64,000 nt of DNA from Tetracladium setigerum (Eukaryota; Ascomycota; Leotiomycetes; Helotiales): assembly GCA_031472005.1 (NCBI GenBank), contig PZJY01000006.1, positions 62,001-126,000 of the forward strand, written 5' to 3'. This document shows, piece after piece, positions 24,182 through 36,828 of the stretch. Made by a program: the position numbers and the translations under genes. How positions within the stretch are numbered: position 1 is the first letter of the stretch; each line of letters opens with the position of its first letter. A model generated the notes under the pieces. The model searched no databases. It was not told the origin of the DNA and worked only from the letters and a program-made list of their open reading frames with translations.

Positions 24182-26172
24182 TTAGGCGGCAGACTTTTCC
24201 AAGCCATCTACATCCTTCGTCCCATGGACTCTCGTCTCGCCCGCCAAAAGATCTTTCTCCATAAAAATAGCGGTATGATTCGTTAGGTACTGGGAAGGAT
24301 CATCGAGAAACCAAGCAGCGATGATACCGATGATGCCAAAGGGAATCGACGCCCATGCAACGCGCTGGAATGCATATCCATAAGCTTCCTTCAATGCAGT
24401 AGATGTAGCAGCCTGCACAGCAGGAGTAGCAGCCGGAATGTTGTTGAAGACAAATGGGACGCCGACAGCATTTTGAATGACCGCAGGGATTAGCTCTTCC
24501 AGTTGGCCGGGAGGAAATGATGTCGCCAGTGCGGCTGTAACAATACGAGGGGCCAATTGGGCGCCTAGAACGCCGTTGAAGATAGTATTGAATACAGCAA
24601 TACCAACACTACCTCCTGCACTTCTGAACGTTCCAAGTAATCCAGACGCAATACCCAATTTACTCTGCGGGACGTGAAGACCAGCACAGACATAGGCAAT
24701 GGTGGTGATCCACGTGAAGCATCCCTGGCCGAAGAATTGGAATGCCATGAATGCTGCCTTGTTACCGGGCATGGCTACAGCGTAGAGACCAGTGAAGAAG
24801 GTTTGAAGAAACATGCCGACAACCAATTGCATTCGGATGTGCTTAATCTTTTGCAGAAGTGAGGGAACGAGCCAGCCTCCAACTACAACACCCACGCCAG
24901 CTGGGATCGCGATGATACCTATCTGGACTCCATCACTTGAAAAGAGATGGAGAGACATCTGGGGCAACAGACCTGCCATGGGATGGAAGATCACACCGGA
25001 TGCGAACAAGAGGACGAGAAGAAGAGAGAATTGACGGACCAGCCTGAATAGGTCAAGAGGAAACAATGGGTTCTTGGCCACGGTGAAGTCATATCCAAAG
25101 GAAGATGCGAGGACTGCTGATCCAACAACGATCGGAGCAACAACAGAGGCACCATGCCACGGATGACCTGGTGTGCCTGCCCATGTTAGACCGATGAGCA
25201 GAGTTGTGAAACCACTCGTGTACAACATCAGGCCAATCCAGTCAAGTTCTTTGATTTCTTGCCATCGTGTCTTGTCATAATCTTTGCGTGGGCGAGCAGG
25301 TGGGTAGTAGAAGAGACCACATCCGAGAAGGCAAACGGCAGCGTAGATAATGGTAATATAATAAACCCATCGCCAGGATCCTTTGGCGTGTTCGTACAGC
25401 AAGTTTCCGAGGAGTACGGAGAAAGAGGCCCATGGGATGTTGAGGCACAACTCTGTCCATCCAAGGCCGATGCCGCTGTTGAATAGTTAGATCAAGGTCT
25501 GTGGCATTCTTCCGTGATCATTGGAGTGCTCTTACCGATACTTATTTGGAAGCATTTCTGGAACTCCGGCATAGGCAACGAAGACAAATCCACACCCAAA
25601 ACCAATGACAGTTGATCCAGCCGCAACGATCTTGGTTGTATTAGCAGTTGATGAGATAATCTGTGGTTGACGGATTAGTGTTTGCTTTATTTCGGAGGCA
25701 AGTGTCTTACTCCACCAATTATCACCATCACATGGCCAGCAAGAAGCGGCAAACGCCTTCCAAATATATCACTAAAACCCCCAGCAATGGAGAAGGACAC
25801 CGAAGATGCCACCGCCCAGCCACCAGCAATCCAGACAATGTTGACAGTGTCCCCCAAACTCTGACCAATTTGAAACAAGATGCCTGTAGCGAGAATGAAT
25901 CCACAGCCAACAGGAGCGACAAAGGACATCCCCAAAAACTGCAGAATGGTTAGCTAATAATTAATACCGACACGAGCGGGCCACAATCGTACAAAGACAG
26001 CAATAATGGATGACAAGGAGATCCTCTCAGCAACCTCTGGATTGTCTTCTAGGGCGGCAATATGAGGATCATCTAGATCGAGTGGTTGGCCCAATTCATA
26101 GTGCTGTGTTGTAGGATTCTCCGTAATCGAATCCTTCTGCACTCTGTTTGTAATCGTATCTTCGGATGCCAT
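24182..26172 (-). CDS. MFS transporter of the fungal TRI12/drug-efflux (DHA2-like, 14-helix) type
   Basis: Exons are 26172-25972, 25938-25711, 25660-25536 and 25475-24182, 615 residues, intact. A hydrophilic N-terminus of about 55 residues is followed by many hydrophobic segments. Characteristic stretches are GDTVNIVWIAGGW, SIAGGFSDIFGRRLPLL, EMLPNKYRGIGLGWTEL, LGIASGLLGTFRSAGGSVG and the final amphipathic tail. The first intron uses an unusual GTCGGT donor, chosen because only that phase continues into FLGMSFVAPVG. The fungal TRI12 group exports toxic small molecules or siderophores. Here it could export or import aromatic substrates or intermediates across the plasma membrane. It is divergent from the peroxisomal aldehyde dehydrogenase over a 670-bp interval, so the two may be co-regulated. 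Confidence 0.88.
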
Positions 26173-26844
26173 GATTGCTAGCGTGTACAAACAAATGTAA
26201 AACAAAAGTCTGGATAGTAAATCTAGTCCTGTAGTTCAAAACCCTAACATATCCCTTCTCGGAATTCCAACTCAACTCTTTATGCCAAATTCAAACACTG
26301 GAGAGATCTCAAAGGCCCCACCGAGCAACCCAAAGACACAGGATGGTGTACGTGGCCCAAAGTCATACACGACTGTGGAGGTGGTCTTCGACGCCTGAAT
26401 TGTTTTGACTTTATTGCCTACCAAAACTTTAAATAGTACTTTCTCACCAAATTTCGAATCACATCCAATCTATGTCGCTGGGCAAGATAAAAATAAGAAA
26501 AGGGTTCCATCTGCTTTCGAATACAGTAGTGACAGGGTTCTCCACACGTCTATCACCCATTGACCCCATATTCCCCGGACCCACCGCATCAAGCGAGATT
26601 TGTCGTGCGAAATGTCTGTGCTTGGCAGTTAGACCCACATCCAAGACAAAACAACTGTGATGCTGAGAGGGCTTGAGCCTGCATTCTGGTTGGCACAGAG
26701 TAGCTCAATTCAAATTGGAGAGGACCGAAAAAAGCAGCCTTGAATACCTACAGCTGGTCTTATCTTAGAGACGACAAATCCCTATCTCTATGCTTAAATC
26801 GATTTCTTGCTTCTGAAAGAAAAGAAACTTATTCAAACATCGAA
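26173..26844. promoter_or_regulatory. Divergent promoter between MFS transporter and peroxisomal ALDH
   Basis: A GGCCCCACC site (CCCCAC at 26316-26321) is seen. A weak TATA-like string (TTTAAATAGT) occurs around 26430-26440. No coding feature is convincing in this interval. Confidence 0.45.
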
Positions 26845-28432
26845 ATGTCTACAACATCCGAGTATGGGAACATCATCAGTGGAGAGAAGCGAATTGAAGG
26901 AAAGACCCACAAAGCCATCGATCCCAACACGCTCCAACCTCTATGGAATGTTCCTATCGCCACTAAATCTGATCTCGATGAAGCTGTTGATTCAGCACAG
27001 CAGGCGTTTAAATCATGGTCTCAGAAAACATGGACAGAACGTCGCGAGAAACTAGCGCAGATGAGCATGATCCTGGCCGAACATCAAGCTGAGATGATGG
27101 GGATCCTAATGAAAGAATGTGGGAAGCCTGTAAGTACTCAAGACAATATTTTTCAATACTATTTGAGATCTCATGCCGCTTTATATAGGAGTTATTAGCA
27201 ACTATTGAGGTTCTGGACTCGATAAAGATGTTGGATTTCCACGGTGAGCCTTCAAGTATCAATTGCTTTTAAAACTTAGTGACTGAAGAAATGTGAAAGC
27301 CAACCACCCTCCGCTCGAAGATGTTGTTGTCCAAGATGACAAAGATTTGAGACTGACCCTCTCATATCATCCAATTGGCGTAGTAGGTGCGATAGGCCCC
27401 TGGAACTTCCCACTTGTAATCTGTGTGGGCAAGATCGCAGCTGGTCTACTCACCGGGAACACGGTCATAGTCAAACCATCACCCTTTACCCCTTACAGCA
27501 TACTTAAGTTCATCGAATGGGTGCAGCCTATTTTGCCCTCTGGCATTCTGCAAGGTCTTAACGGAGACAATACACTTGGGCCGGCTATGGTGTCACATCC
27601 CGGAATTCCAAAAATCACCTTTACGGGCTCGACTGCAACTGGCAAGAAGATTATGGAGGCTGCTAGTCAGTACTTGAAGAGAATTACCTTGGAGCTTGGT
27701 GGCAACGATGCATGTATCGTTTGTCCTGATGTCGATATCAAGATTGTAGCGGAGCAGGTAGCTATGGGTGCATTCTTCAACTCTGGCCAAATTTGCGTTG
27801 CCAGCAAGCGAATCTACGTCCATGAAGATATCTATCAAGATTTCTTGAAAGCCATGGTTGACGTAGTGAGATCCTGGAGCGTTGGCCCTGGCTCGACTCC
27901 GGGACTGTTAGGACCCGTTCAGAATGAGATGCAGTATAATATTGTTAAGAAGTATTTCGACGACTGTAAAGCGAAGGGTTACAAATTCGCTCTTGGCGGC
28001 ACCATTGACTCAGGAAAAAGCTTCAGAATTCAGCCTGCAATTATCGACAATCCACCGGAAGACTCCCTGATCGTCACAACCGAACCCTTTGGTAAGAGGA
28101 TGTTGCAAGTTTATTGTTGCTCGAGCTGATATATCATAGGGCCGATTGTTCCAGTTCAGTCCTGGAGAACTGAAGACGAAGTCATATCGCGAGCGAATAG
28201 CACTCTTTCTGGTTTGGGTGGTTCAATTTGGACCCCAGATATCGAAAGAGGATACAGGCTGGCAAAACAAATGAAGACTGGGACAGTATGGGTAAATGGT
28301 ATTGGCAAGCCTCTCGCTCAAGCCTATTTTGAGGGTCACAAGGAAAGTGGAATTGGGGGTGAATCGGGTACGCAAGGATTGTTTTCTTACTGCTACTCAA
28401 CCATGATCCACCACTACAAGAGCAAACTTTAG
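26845..28432 (+). CDS. Aldehyde dehydrogenase with C-terminal peroxisomal signal SKL
   Basis: Exons are 26845-27129, 27189-27243, 27300-28091 and 28140-28432, 474 residues, intact. Family motifs are VVGAIGPWNFP, ITFTGSTATGKK, the general base in LELGGNDACIV, and the catalytic Cys in NSGQICVASKR. The last residues are YKSKL followed by TAG, a textbook PTS1, so the enzyme should work in the peroxisome. The C-terminal catalytic-domain region (GKPLAQAYFEGHKESGIGGE) is somewhat divergent from the usual ALDH text. Overall the family impression is the aliphatic or aminoaldehyde group. Its placement beside a peroxisomal multifunctional enzyme suggests side-chain oxidation in that organelle. It is divergently transcribed from the MFS gene. 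Confidence 0.9.
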
Positions 28433-28529
28433 AATAACTATTCTCGAACTATATGCTCTGTGCTTTGATTGTTGAAACATACTGTGGTCAAGATGTTATT
28501 ATTGTAGGGTATGATGCATCTAGGTTAAA

Positions 28530-31500
28530 TCAACCTGCTGTTCTGTCCATGAAAGAACCACTCATGATTCTCAGAACCTTTGTATAATGCCCAATTTTCC
28601 ATTTCTCAATGTCTTCTAAAAGACTGGAGAAGTCTTGTAGGATTCTGCGAGCGGACTCATAGCCGCTAAGGTGAACAATTCCAGCAATGGATATGGGTCC
28701 ACCCTTCCTAATGAAATTGACAGCTGGATCGTCAGCATAGCCGTCATCGTACGACATACCCTTGCTCCCAACAATATCCCAATTCACGTCATCCAGAAGT
28801 TCATAAGGCACGGCGTTCTTTTCATCGTCTTCATTTTCCGGAGGAACCATGAACACATACAAGCCAAGCGTAAGGGCCGACAGAAACAGGGCGTGACTGG
28901 CATGAAAGGGGTCTCCATCCAAAGGTCTTCGATTAGACATTAGTTTATATGTCTGTGCTGCGTGTATGATTGCTCTTCTTGCAGCAGTAGTCACTGACCA
29001 CGCTGATATGTCCTCTAGTGCGTCATGTGCTGCAGCCGCACCAGCAGATCCGGCCCCAAGCTCAAATAATCGAGAGTCCGAAGTAAGCATCATACACATA
29101 TTGTGCCAAAGAACAATCAGGTTCGGATTCATTCTACTCAGGTTGGTCCCATAGCATTCCATCACTTCAAGAACAAATGTTTGTGTGATTTTGGCTTGTG
29201 GGTCACTGGCAAAGACTTGCCAAGGCGCCGGCAGCGAGGGTGTCGTGCGACTGTAACTTGAGAGCAGGCGATGATAATCCTCAGATATCCGAAGCCGTAC
29301 GGCACACAAGGTACCGAGCATACCGAGATTCTCCGCGGGTACTGTAAACTTTGGCAAAGTACAACTTCGGGTTCCCAATTCTAGAGCGGGAGTGGAGAGT
29401 TGGTGCCCTTTACGCAATAATTGAAGCCATTTTGCGGAGGAATGGGCTTCGAATAAAGCGGTATCACATGGCATTGATATGCGAATGTTGTCTGTTCTGA
29501 TCAGTGGACATGTATATTGAACACTGGAGTTCCACGAATCCACAAGTAAAACACACAGAATCAATCTAGTGAACACCTCGACATTAGTATATGAATTTGC
29601 ATCTTCTGATGCCAGATTTCTCACCGCTTCGTACATTCAACTCGGCTCCAAGCTTTCCACCTTGAATCGACGTCCAGAATTTTCTCAAAAGCGAGGTCAA
29701 GAGTAGCCTGGGGCTGGTTCTTGACCGTGGCAAACATTTGTTGCTCTTGAGCTTGCTAGGTCAGCTAATTAGTAAATAGATTTTCGATTTGAAGAGTAGA
29801 ATATCCGTCCTACCGTAATCAAATGCAAATACAGACGATGTGTAATTGCCATGTTTGATTTTTCCTGACTGCAGGTAAGCTGGGGAACAAAAGATTGGGA
29901 CCTTGTCGTTGCTTACGCCAACTATCTCTGAAAGTGCCATTGCCAAAACACAACTTGCCATTAAGGTGGAAGAATCCTTATTCTTCCGTTGATTGCCCGG
30001 TCGATACAATACCATTTGCTCGTCGAGGATGTTGAGCACCGCCTCACAAGCATTAGCAAATGGAACATTAGTGTTCGACTCATCGATGAGATAACTTACA
30101 GAAAGCCCTCGCTTTACAAATAGCGGATATCCGTTGGTATGAATTATCGTGAGACCAATAAGGCACATGAGAAAAAGTAAAGAAACATTGGCTGATCTCG
30201 GATCGAAGGTGGGAATGTGAACGAATGGCATGAGAGGGTGGTAGTGTTGAAAGTAACGATCTAGGCCGGTATCAAGACCCCCCACTGAAGGGAAAAATTC
30301 TTGCTCCACTCCTTCCATAGAAGGTTCCATGTTTTGAGTGTTTTCCGACCGCTGCCCTGAACTTGGCGGCGTTGCAACACACGCGGTACCAAAGACACTC
30401 CTTAACCTGTCCCTTACTTCTTGGTTGATTCCTCTCCTGGACCCATCTCTTTGTTTCGCTGCTGGTATCTTGGCGGGACTTCCAGGGTTGTCGAACAAAT
30501 TCTCTTCATCGTGGTAAATCAGGTCCTGCCACAGTGTGTGCATTACACGGATTCCATGTCCAGATCTGTTCCACCAACATTGTTCTACGAATCCGAATCG
30601 TTCGATTGGCACAAGTACACTCTCAGATCTTGTCCTCGTACTTTTAAGCTGTTGTCGAACCTCGTCTGCCACTTGATCAGGTTCCACTTGGCCAGGACCA
30701 AAAATATCTGGGCTTGATGTAGGGTTACTTTCAAACATTGCAAAATCGTCGGTTTGCATACCCAGTTCATTGACGAGCTGGGTAGACCAAGATTGTAAGT
30801 CATCCGTCATGTCGTAGACTCCATTGGGAGTGAGCTGATTTGATCTTGATATTTGATGGCCGAAAGGTGTGCTGCTAATCGTGTCTTGCGTTATCTGGGC
30901 TGAATCGTGCGCATGGTCACTCTGAAAACCTTCAAAGCTCTGAAAGTTGTCACTCTCCGATATTAATAAGCTTCCATCGGCTATAGTAATTTCCATGGAT
31001 TCCACAGCATTGGCATGATCAAGCTCCCAGGGTTGATTTCTGTTGAGTTGCGGGCCTGATGTTCCGGATTTCGGCGAAGTACCTGCCCTCAAAAGTGTAG
31101 CCAGTCCACGATCGAACCAATCCTCTTGCTGGCTCAAGCCTGAGTTGACCGTATTTTCAGGAGCAGACTGCGGCTGTGCTTGTGGTGAAGAGACATGGGC
31201 TAGTTCTGGGGCCGTTCGGACTGTCTGCGAAGGAGGCATTGCGGCGTTTGGTGCATGGCCTTGTATGGCTGGTTGTGCCTCTACAGAAACGGCACTGCCG
31301 GAAGCATCTATCTCATCATCACCGTTATCACTAACAGACAAGATCTCCTGGTTTATGGGAAGTACATGCGCTTTCAGGTGGCGGGTAAGCACGTCGCTTT
31401 GATTCCCAAGTTAGCACCGGCGCCGTTCGTGGAGTGCAATACAGTTCACATTACCTTCGGGCGAACCTCTTCGGACAACGTGGGCACTTGTATGGTTTCT

Positions 31501-31719
31501 CTCCGGTATCTGTAATTTGCACAGAACTCCAGATTAGAGAGAGTTTTTCGGGAGTGATGACAGGATGATGGAGAGGAGAGGAGAGCAGGTAGGTAGCATA
31601 CGAGATCTCTGATGGCGCAAAAGGTGTTCAGTTTTTGCAAATGTGCGATCACAGAACTTGCACTTTCGGTGCTGCATATCCGTCTGCCAATTCTCCAGAG
31701 TCGTTACTGCTGCTGCCAT
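28530..31719 (-). CDS. C2H2 zinc-finger transcription factor with fungal-specific middle domain
   Basis: Minus exons are 31719-31602, 31509-31455, 31396-29833, 29755-29625 and 29565-28530, 967 residues, frame intact. Two adjacent C2H2 fingers are spread over three exons: CKFCDRTFAKTEHLLRHQRSH, shortened here to CKFC...HLLRHQRSH, and CPRCPKRFARSDVLTRH, joined by a canonical TGEKPYK linker. A long acidic, Gln/Ser-rich stretch follows (residues about 80-300), then a fungal_trans-like domain with FVHIPTFDPRSANVSLLFLMCLIG. The third intron is placed at a GTATTT donor, because the stronger-looking GTAGGA breaks phase. A Met at 31800 in the same frame is an alternative start. Such two-finger regulators often control single catabolic clusters. 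Its own promoter holds TGTGGGG at 32098. Confidence 0.87.
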
Positions 31720-32561
31720 ATCCCGTCTTTCGGTATTTCGGTCTCTCGATCGTTGGCCGTTGGTTGTTGGTTGATAGGCAGTCGTTGGTCTTGACTTCAC
31801 TTGAATTCACTTCACTCACTTCACACGGTGGTTGGGGATGGAGGTTGTCTGCTGCTGCCCAAGTCCAGCCAGAAGTGACGGGAAGGAACCTCTGGGGGTG
31901 CAGCATCATGGCAGTAGTCCCGTTCCGTAAGAGAATCCCATGATTCAAACCTTAAGTGAGAGAATGAGTGAGTGAGTGCACTGGCCAGTTCAATAACCGG
32001 CAGTTTTATGATGCGAATCACCATTTCATTATTTCTGGGGAGGGGGCGGTGTCAGGGAGATCAGCGGGGGAAGGGGCAAGCTACAGGACAGTACAGCTGT
32101 GGGGTGGTGGGGCGGGGTACTGGTCACGTACCCTAGTGCGGTTGTTACAGTGCACTCCATCCATCCCGAGTCTACCGATTACCACTGCCTCGGGAATTTC
32201 TCACACAGCTGGAACTATAGGAGGGAAGCGCTATCGAAGAATCACTTTAAGATTACTGTAGTCACGTTCAAAGACATACAACATACTAATCAAGATCCAG
32301 GGTAGCTTACAAGTGACTAGGTTGCATATCACCAGGATGCTTTACTACCTACTACTGTACTGTACTAGTAGCACACAATCATTTCTCGACCACCAACACT
32401 CCTTCTCGCTTACACATACCTGATCCACCTCCACACCTCCCATCATTCACAGTTTCGACCTTGTTACCCCGGATGATAAGACGGCTAGAAAAAGACCACC
32501 GGTGAGTCAATTTGTTATAAATATCTCTTTTCAGACAGCGATGGACGTCATATAAGAGATA
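31720..32561. promoter_or_regulatory. Promoter of the C2H2 regulator and 3' flank of the flavin monooxygenase
   Basis: The interval is rich in G runs: TGTGGGG at 32098-32104 and GTGGGG at 32107-32112, followed by CGGGG. Many ACTCACTTCA/GAGTGAGTG words occur around 31798-31980. No gene is seen. Confidence 0.5.
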
Positions 32562-34083
32562 CTAAGGAGAAAACAGACCTTCATTTGCTGCCTTCTCCGA
32601 GTCCCAGTCCCACAGGAATCTTTGTGACTCCAAGTCTCCCCATCTATCAGGGTTATCTCCTGTTTTTGCAATGGACGCAAATCGCAGGTCGCGTGCAACT
32701 TGTTCCGGTCCATCGGGAAGATGCAGCGTGTTTCGATTCTGGCTCACGAGCCCTTGCACCCTTTCTGCTCGTGCTTTCCTGGCCTCTTCGTAGATCCTCA
32801 AAGCCTGTCCTATCTCGGCTTTCGTGGAGATGGATGAGAGAATCACACCCAGTGCGGCAGCATCTTCGACGGCTTGCGCTGCGCCTTGTGCCACGTATGG
32901 TCTGGGAAGGAGAATCAATGTGAGCGAGCCATTTAATACAATGAACGGATCCTAGGATCTCACTTACAACATAGGATGACATGCGTCGCCCAGGAGAGCG
33001 ACTCGATTCGAGACCCAGGTTTTCAGGGGAGGATGCGAACATAGCTTCCATTCGAGGACTTCCGTATCTGCCACCAGATTGAGCATCTTGACCAGTCGTG
33101 GATCCCAGCCGTCGTATTCCTTCAGCAGGTCCTTCTTCGAGCCCACTTTGGTCCATGACTCTTCAAGACCTCCCCGGTCTGGATGTGCGAGGACCACATT
33201 GTAAAGTTCATGATTCCTCACCGGATATGCCACCACATGGCCCCCAGGTCCAATCCATCGAAACGCCTTTCGCTCCTCTATGAAAGGTTTGAGCTGATCA
33301 TCGTGGAGCATCTGATCGCGTCTCAACATGACCCGATACACCGCGTCGCCGGTGGGAATTGCAGTGTCGGTGTCGTCGGCAAGCAGTCGTTTTCTCACGA
33401 GGGACTTTATGCCATCTGCACCAAGAAGGATATCACCCTTGACTGCCTCGCCCGTGCTGAGAACCGCCGTAGTATTCATGACGTCCACATTTACTACCGT
33501 TGAATTGAGACGCAAGTGAAAGTTCTTCATCTCAAGGGCTTTGTCAAGTAGGGCATTGTGCAGGTCCGCTCGATGTACAACAAGCTGGTCTCCGAACGAC
33601 ATATTGACCGGAATCTTACTCAGCTCTTTACCATTTTTCCATCGAAGAACATGGACGTCTTCCAGCACGACGCCAGATTTACGTACTCGCTCGCCCACTC
33701 CCCAGCCTATAGATGGTCAGGATGTTGTTCCATGCAGTACGTTTGATGTTCGGAAATGACCTACGGTCGAGGAGCACGAGCATGTTTGGTGCGATCTGGA
33801 TTCCCGCCCCTATCTCAAGCATCTAAGATTTTGTGAGCCTTCTCAACCAGTCTTTTCTTCCCGTTGAAGTGTCAAGTTGACCTACTTTGGGGGCAGATTC
33901 TAACAAAACAACATTGTGACCTCGACTGCAAAGGGTCAGAGCAGCAGCCACGCCTCCAATACCAGCCCTGGTTTGCTAATCAGTTCTACAACTCGTAAAG
34001 ATCATGTATTCGGTGTTTTGAACGAACCCGACAATTATCACATCCAGAACCACCTTCGTGCTCTTATTTTGATGAACTTGCAT
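32562..34083 (-). CDS. FAD-dependent monooxygenase, salicylate-hydroxylase-like (copy 1)
   Basis: Exons on the minus strand are 34083-34028, 33967-33886, 33822-33765, 33706-32968 and 32901-32562, 424 residues, intact. The first three exons are tiny but rebuild the dinucleotide-binding motif VIIVGAGIGGVAAALTL and the GAGIQIAPNM segment. The central LLGADGIKSLVR (DG motif) and the second FAD-ribityl motif LLGDACHPMLPYVAQGAA follow. Family members add oxygen to an aromatic acid using NAD(P)H; salicylate 1-monooxygenase gives catechol with loss of CO2. It is clearly related to copy 2 at 51.3 kb. The C-terminal end (NEGLFSP) is close after the last conserved block. In the cluster it is the likely first hydroxylation step after the aldehyde dehydrogenase. 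Confidence 0.9.
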
Positions 34084-34866
34084 ATTTATGATATTCTTGA
34101 CCCGTATGAACGACGAATGGTGCCAAGAAAAGTTGTGCCAACAAGCAGCATAACATTACTTAGAAGGAGATATGAATCTATGGCAAATAGTAGACGGTAA
34201 ACCTAATCATTGTTGGGATCATAAGATCGATAAGTCCTTGTCTCTCTATCACCTGGTGGTTCGGTCCCACCTCCCCAGCACCTGAATTTCAAATCCACCT
34301 ACACCCTGATTGCATTGGCTGACTGCTCCCAAACAGAAGCTAATGAATCTGTCGCATTAGAGTACCGGTACCGTACCTCGAGCGTACTTTGTTTCAAGGC
34401 CGGCAGTTATTCTGTTGATGGACAGTCTCGCGGAGTAATGTTTCTCCCACCGAAGCTTGTAGGACAGGGTTCTCCACAATTTAGTCCGCCCCTTCGGAAT
34501 CGCTTCTGTGGGGCTCAATACTACAGTAGTACGATGTTCTGTGGGGGAACCTCGCTAAACTGTTGTGTCGAATAGATGGGCAGTGCAGTGTTTACATTCT
34601 CTCCACGTAACAAGCATCATATTTACACCGTGTTAATAGGAAGCGCTCTAAATGAATATCCATATTTCCTGATAATACGCAGCTGTGTGCTGAGAAGTAC
34701 CTTCAGAATGCAGCCCTCTTTCAATGCAGATGATTAAATGGTTGTGGTCAACATCCAGTAACAAACATAGAGCCGTTCACTTTAACTTTATATCGAGAGC
34801 TATTACGCTTGGGGTCCAAGATATTTCATCGATCTTATCTGTCCGAAGGTAAATCAACGTTTGAGC
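34084..34866. promoter_or_regulatory. Promoter of flavin monooxygenase copy 1
   Basis: Two direct copies of the shared heptamer are present, TGTGGGG at 34507-34513 and 34540-34546. They stand 430-460 bases upstream of the monooxygenase start. An open frame at 34315-34575 has no family features and is probably chance. Confidence 0.5.
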
Positions 34867-35097
34867 ATGTCGCATCCAGCAGCTACCCAGATAACACAGA
34901 GGGCTGCCGTTATGATAGTAAGTTGCTTTCACTGGCCCAATCATGGTCTTCCATATTTCCTACATATCATAGGTACATCTTCTGACTCCGTGCAGCGCGA
35001 GTCCGGCGACTACAGCTTTGCCATAAAAACCGTTCCAATACCAATCCCCGGTCCATCACAAGTTCTAGTCAAGCTCATTTTAAGTACTGGCCCTTGA
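34867..35097 (+). pseudogene. 5' stub of a zinc-type alcohol dehydrogenase
   Basis: Two exons (34867-34917 and 34973-35097) read MSHPAATQITQRAAVMI, then GTSSDSVQRESGDYSF and IPGPSQVLVKLILS. This matches the first 50 or so residues of medium-chain zinc alcohol dehydrogenases, up to just before the usual G-x-C-H-x-D zinc-ligand segment. There the similarity stops at about 35090, and the following bases belong, on the other strand, to the acyl-CoA synthetase remnant. The rest of the dehydrogenase is missing. I read it as the product of a deletion or rearrangement that joined two unrelated gene ends. Confidence 0.65.
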
Positions 35098-36828
35098 AGT
35101 TTTACCCCGAAGACGACAGCATCTGCGACATTCTGCATCTCTGAAATAAACCCACGAATTTCCCTAGCGCTAACACTCTCGCCTTTCCAACAGAATGTAT
35201 GCCCAGTCCGATCGTGGAAACGCATTCAACCATCCCTGTCTCGAGGAAGTAAATCTCCCGTTCTTTGAAATACATCACCTTTCTCAAAGACGTCACGAAT
35301 CAGTTTCGCGTTGGTCGCCGTTGGATTATTCAGATACTCGGAGTGAAAAGCTACTGATCGTACTCGTCCGATTGCCTCACCGGGCTCCCCTAGCTTCGAA
35401 GCAACGCAGAAACCTGTCTTTAGGTGCCGGTACGGCATCTCGGTTTATAGTCATATTTCAAGAGATACGTATCTTTCTCAAGATATCTGCCCAAAGGTAC
35501 AGAAAATCCTACATTCCCAGCACTTGCAGCTCCATCTTCAAATTATCAAACTTAGCCACACCTTCTGTAGATCGGTAAACCTTTCGGATCTCTGATATCT
35601 GATAACGTTTCTTGAATTTCTCCCAGTTATCCCTTTAAAGACATTTCCAACGGCCAGGATGCACTTATGGAGTTTGTCGCTAGGTGACCATGGAGCTGCA
35701 AGAAGATAGCGGCAAAGTTCTCCCACATAAAGTATGCTGGTGGCTCTATTGGCGATCATATCTTTGAAGAACCTCGAAGCTGAGAACTTTCGAGCAAGCT
35801 AAAAAGTAGCTGATACGCCTGCCGAGTACATCATTCCAGTGAAGAGACATTTTGCATGGAAAAGGGGCAGCAAATAATAGGTCCTGAGCAGCATACTTTA
35901 GGAAAGGTATATCCTTTCCCACGGAAATTGACACTAACACCAGCAAGAAGTTCTTGATAGATACAGATTTCGGCTTCCCTGTTGTTCCCGACGTATAGAT
36001 CAACACGCTGCGGTCTTGAAAGCTTCGTTTTGACCGGACGAAGTCAGAAGGAGGAAGAGCTTGCGCGAGCGTTGTTTGATCAATTGTGAATGTTGTTTCG
36101 ATCTGTGCGCCTGCTTTAGAAGCTACCAACGTGTTGAAGGATCCCAGATTCAGACAAAAGCGTTCCAGGTTTCTATATCCATCAATTGTAACACTCTCAA
36201 GAAATTCGAAAAGATCAGGAGTTAAAAGGATCAATGATGCATTTGCAATATTAATGCAGTGAGAGAGAGTGTTGACTTGGCGGTGGAATTAGTCGATGTT
36301 GCTTCGAGCTCAGACTTAAAAACTCATATCTCAGTGTCGCATTTAGTAAGGCAGCAACGGCTTCTAACTTTGCAATGGCATAAATGGTAAAGACCATATC
36401 GGGAGAATTAGTCATGAAGACAGCCACAAAATCTGCAGACTTCACTCCCTTGGCTTAAAAGACACATGCCAGCTTATCAACTTTTACAAATAGGTGAATA
36501 GGTAGTCAGCATTTTCATGTCGAATTTACCTACAAGTCGTAAAATGGAGAGCAAATAAAGGCGAACTTACTATAACATCGAAATGTTTCCATGTGCGTCC
36601 CTCAAACCACAGGGCTTCAGCGTTGGGTTTAGGCAGCTCCAATGCCTGGTATATTGTCGCTTGGCCTGCAATTTTTGGTCATTCGTTTCAGTAGTCGCTA
36701 GCCAAACTATTCCTGATATACTGCTTCGCGTATTTCGTGGCCCAGTGCCAGTTTTGCATTGACGTACGCCGCCCAAGAGTGGTAACCACGACAGCGAGGA
36801 GTATTTGCGAAGCATTGGCCACAGCCAT
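35098..36828 (-). pseudogene. Decayed acyl-CoA synthetase (AMP-binding, very-long-chain/FAT1-like)
   Basis: Reading the minus strand from a Met at 36828, the family text is recognisable but broken many times. AAYVNAKLALGHEIREAVYQ is met by two TAG codons within the next few codons, then AEALWFEGRTWKHFDV and SADFVAVFMTNSPDMVF lie in other frames. The ATP-binding core LIYTSGTTGKPKS is intact at about 36000-35960. Further shifts separate SLHWNDVLGRRISYFLA, MIANRATSILYVGELCRYLLAA, the YRSTEG region and RTGDLLPRDRDG. The gene ends abruptly at VVFGVKLQG, where the alcohol dehydrogenase stub begins. Unlike the single-base lesions elsewhere, this is real decay with stops, shifts and a lost 3' end. 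It would once have activated an aryl or alkyl acid with CoA. Confidence 0.85.

Noticed and set aside
29814..29833. Stronger-looking donor GTAGGA at 29813 for the C2H2 regulator's third intron
   Set aside because: It leaves phase 1 while the next exon needs phase 0; the GTATTT donor 19 bases upstream keeps the frame and makes the total length divisible by three.
31043..31402. Plus-strand open frame with many Ser/Cys/Ala codons
   Set aside because: It is the antisense shadow of the low-complexity region of the C2H2 regulator.
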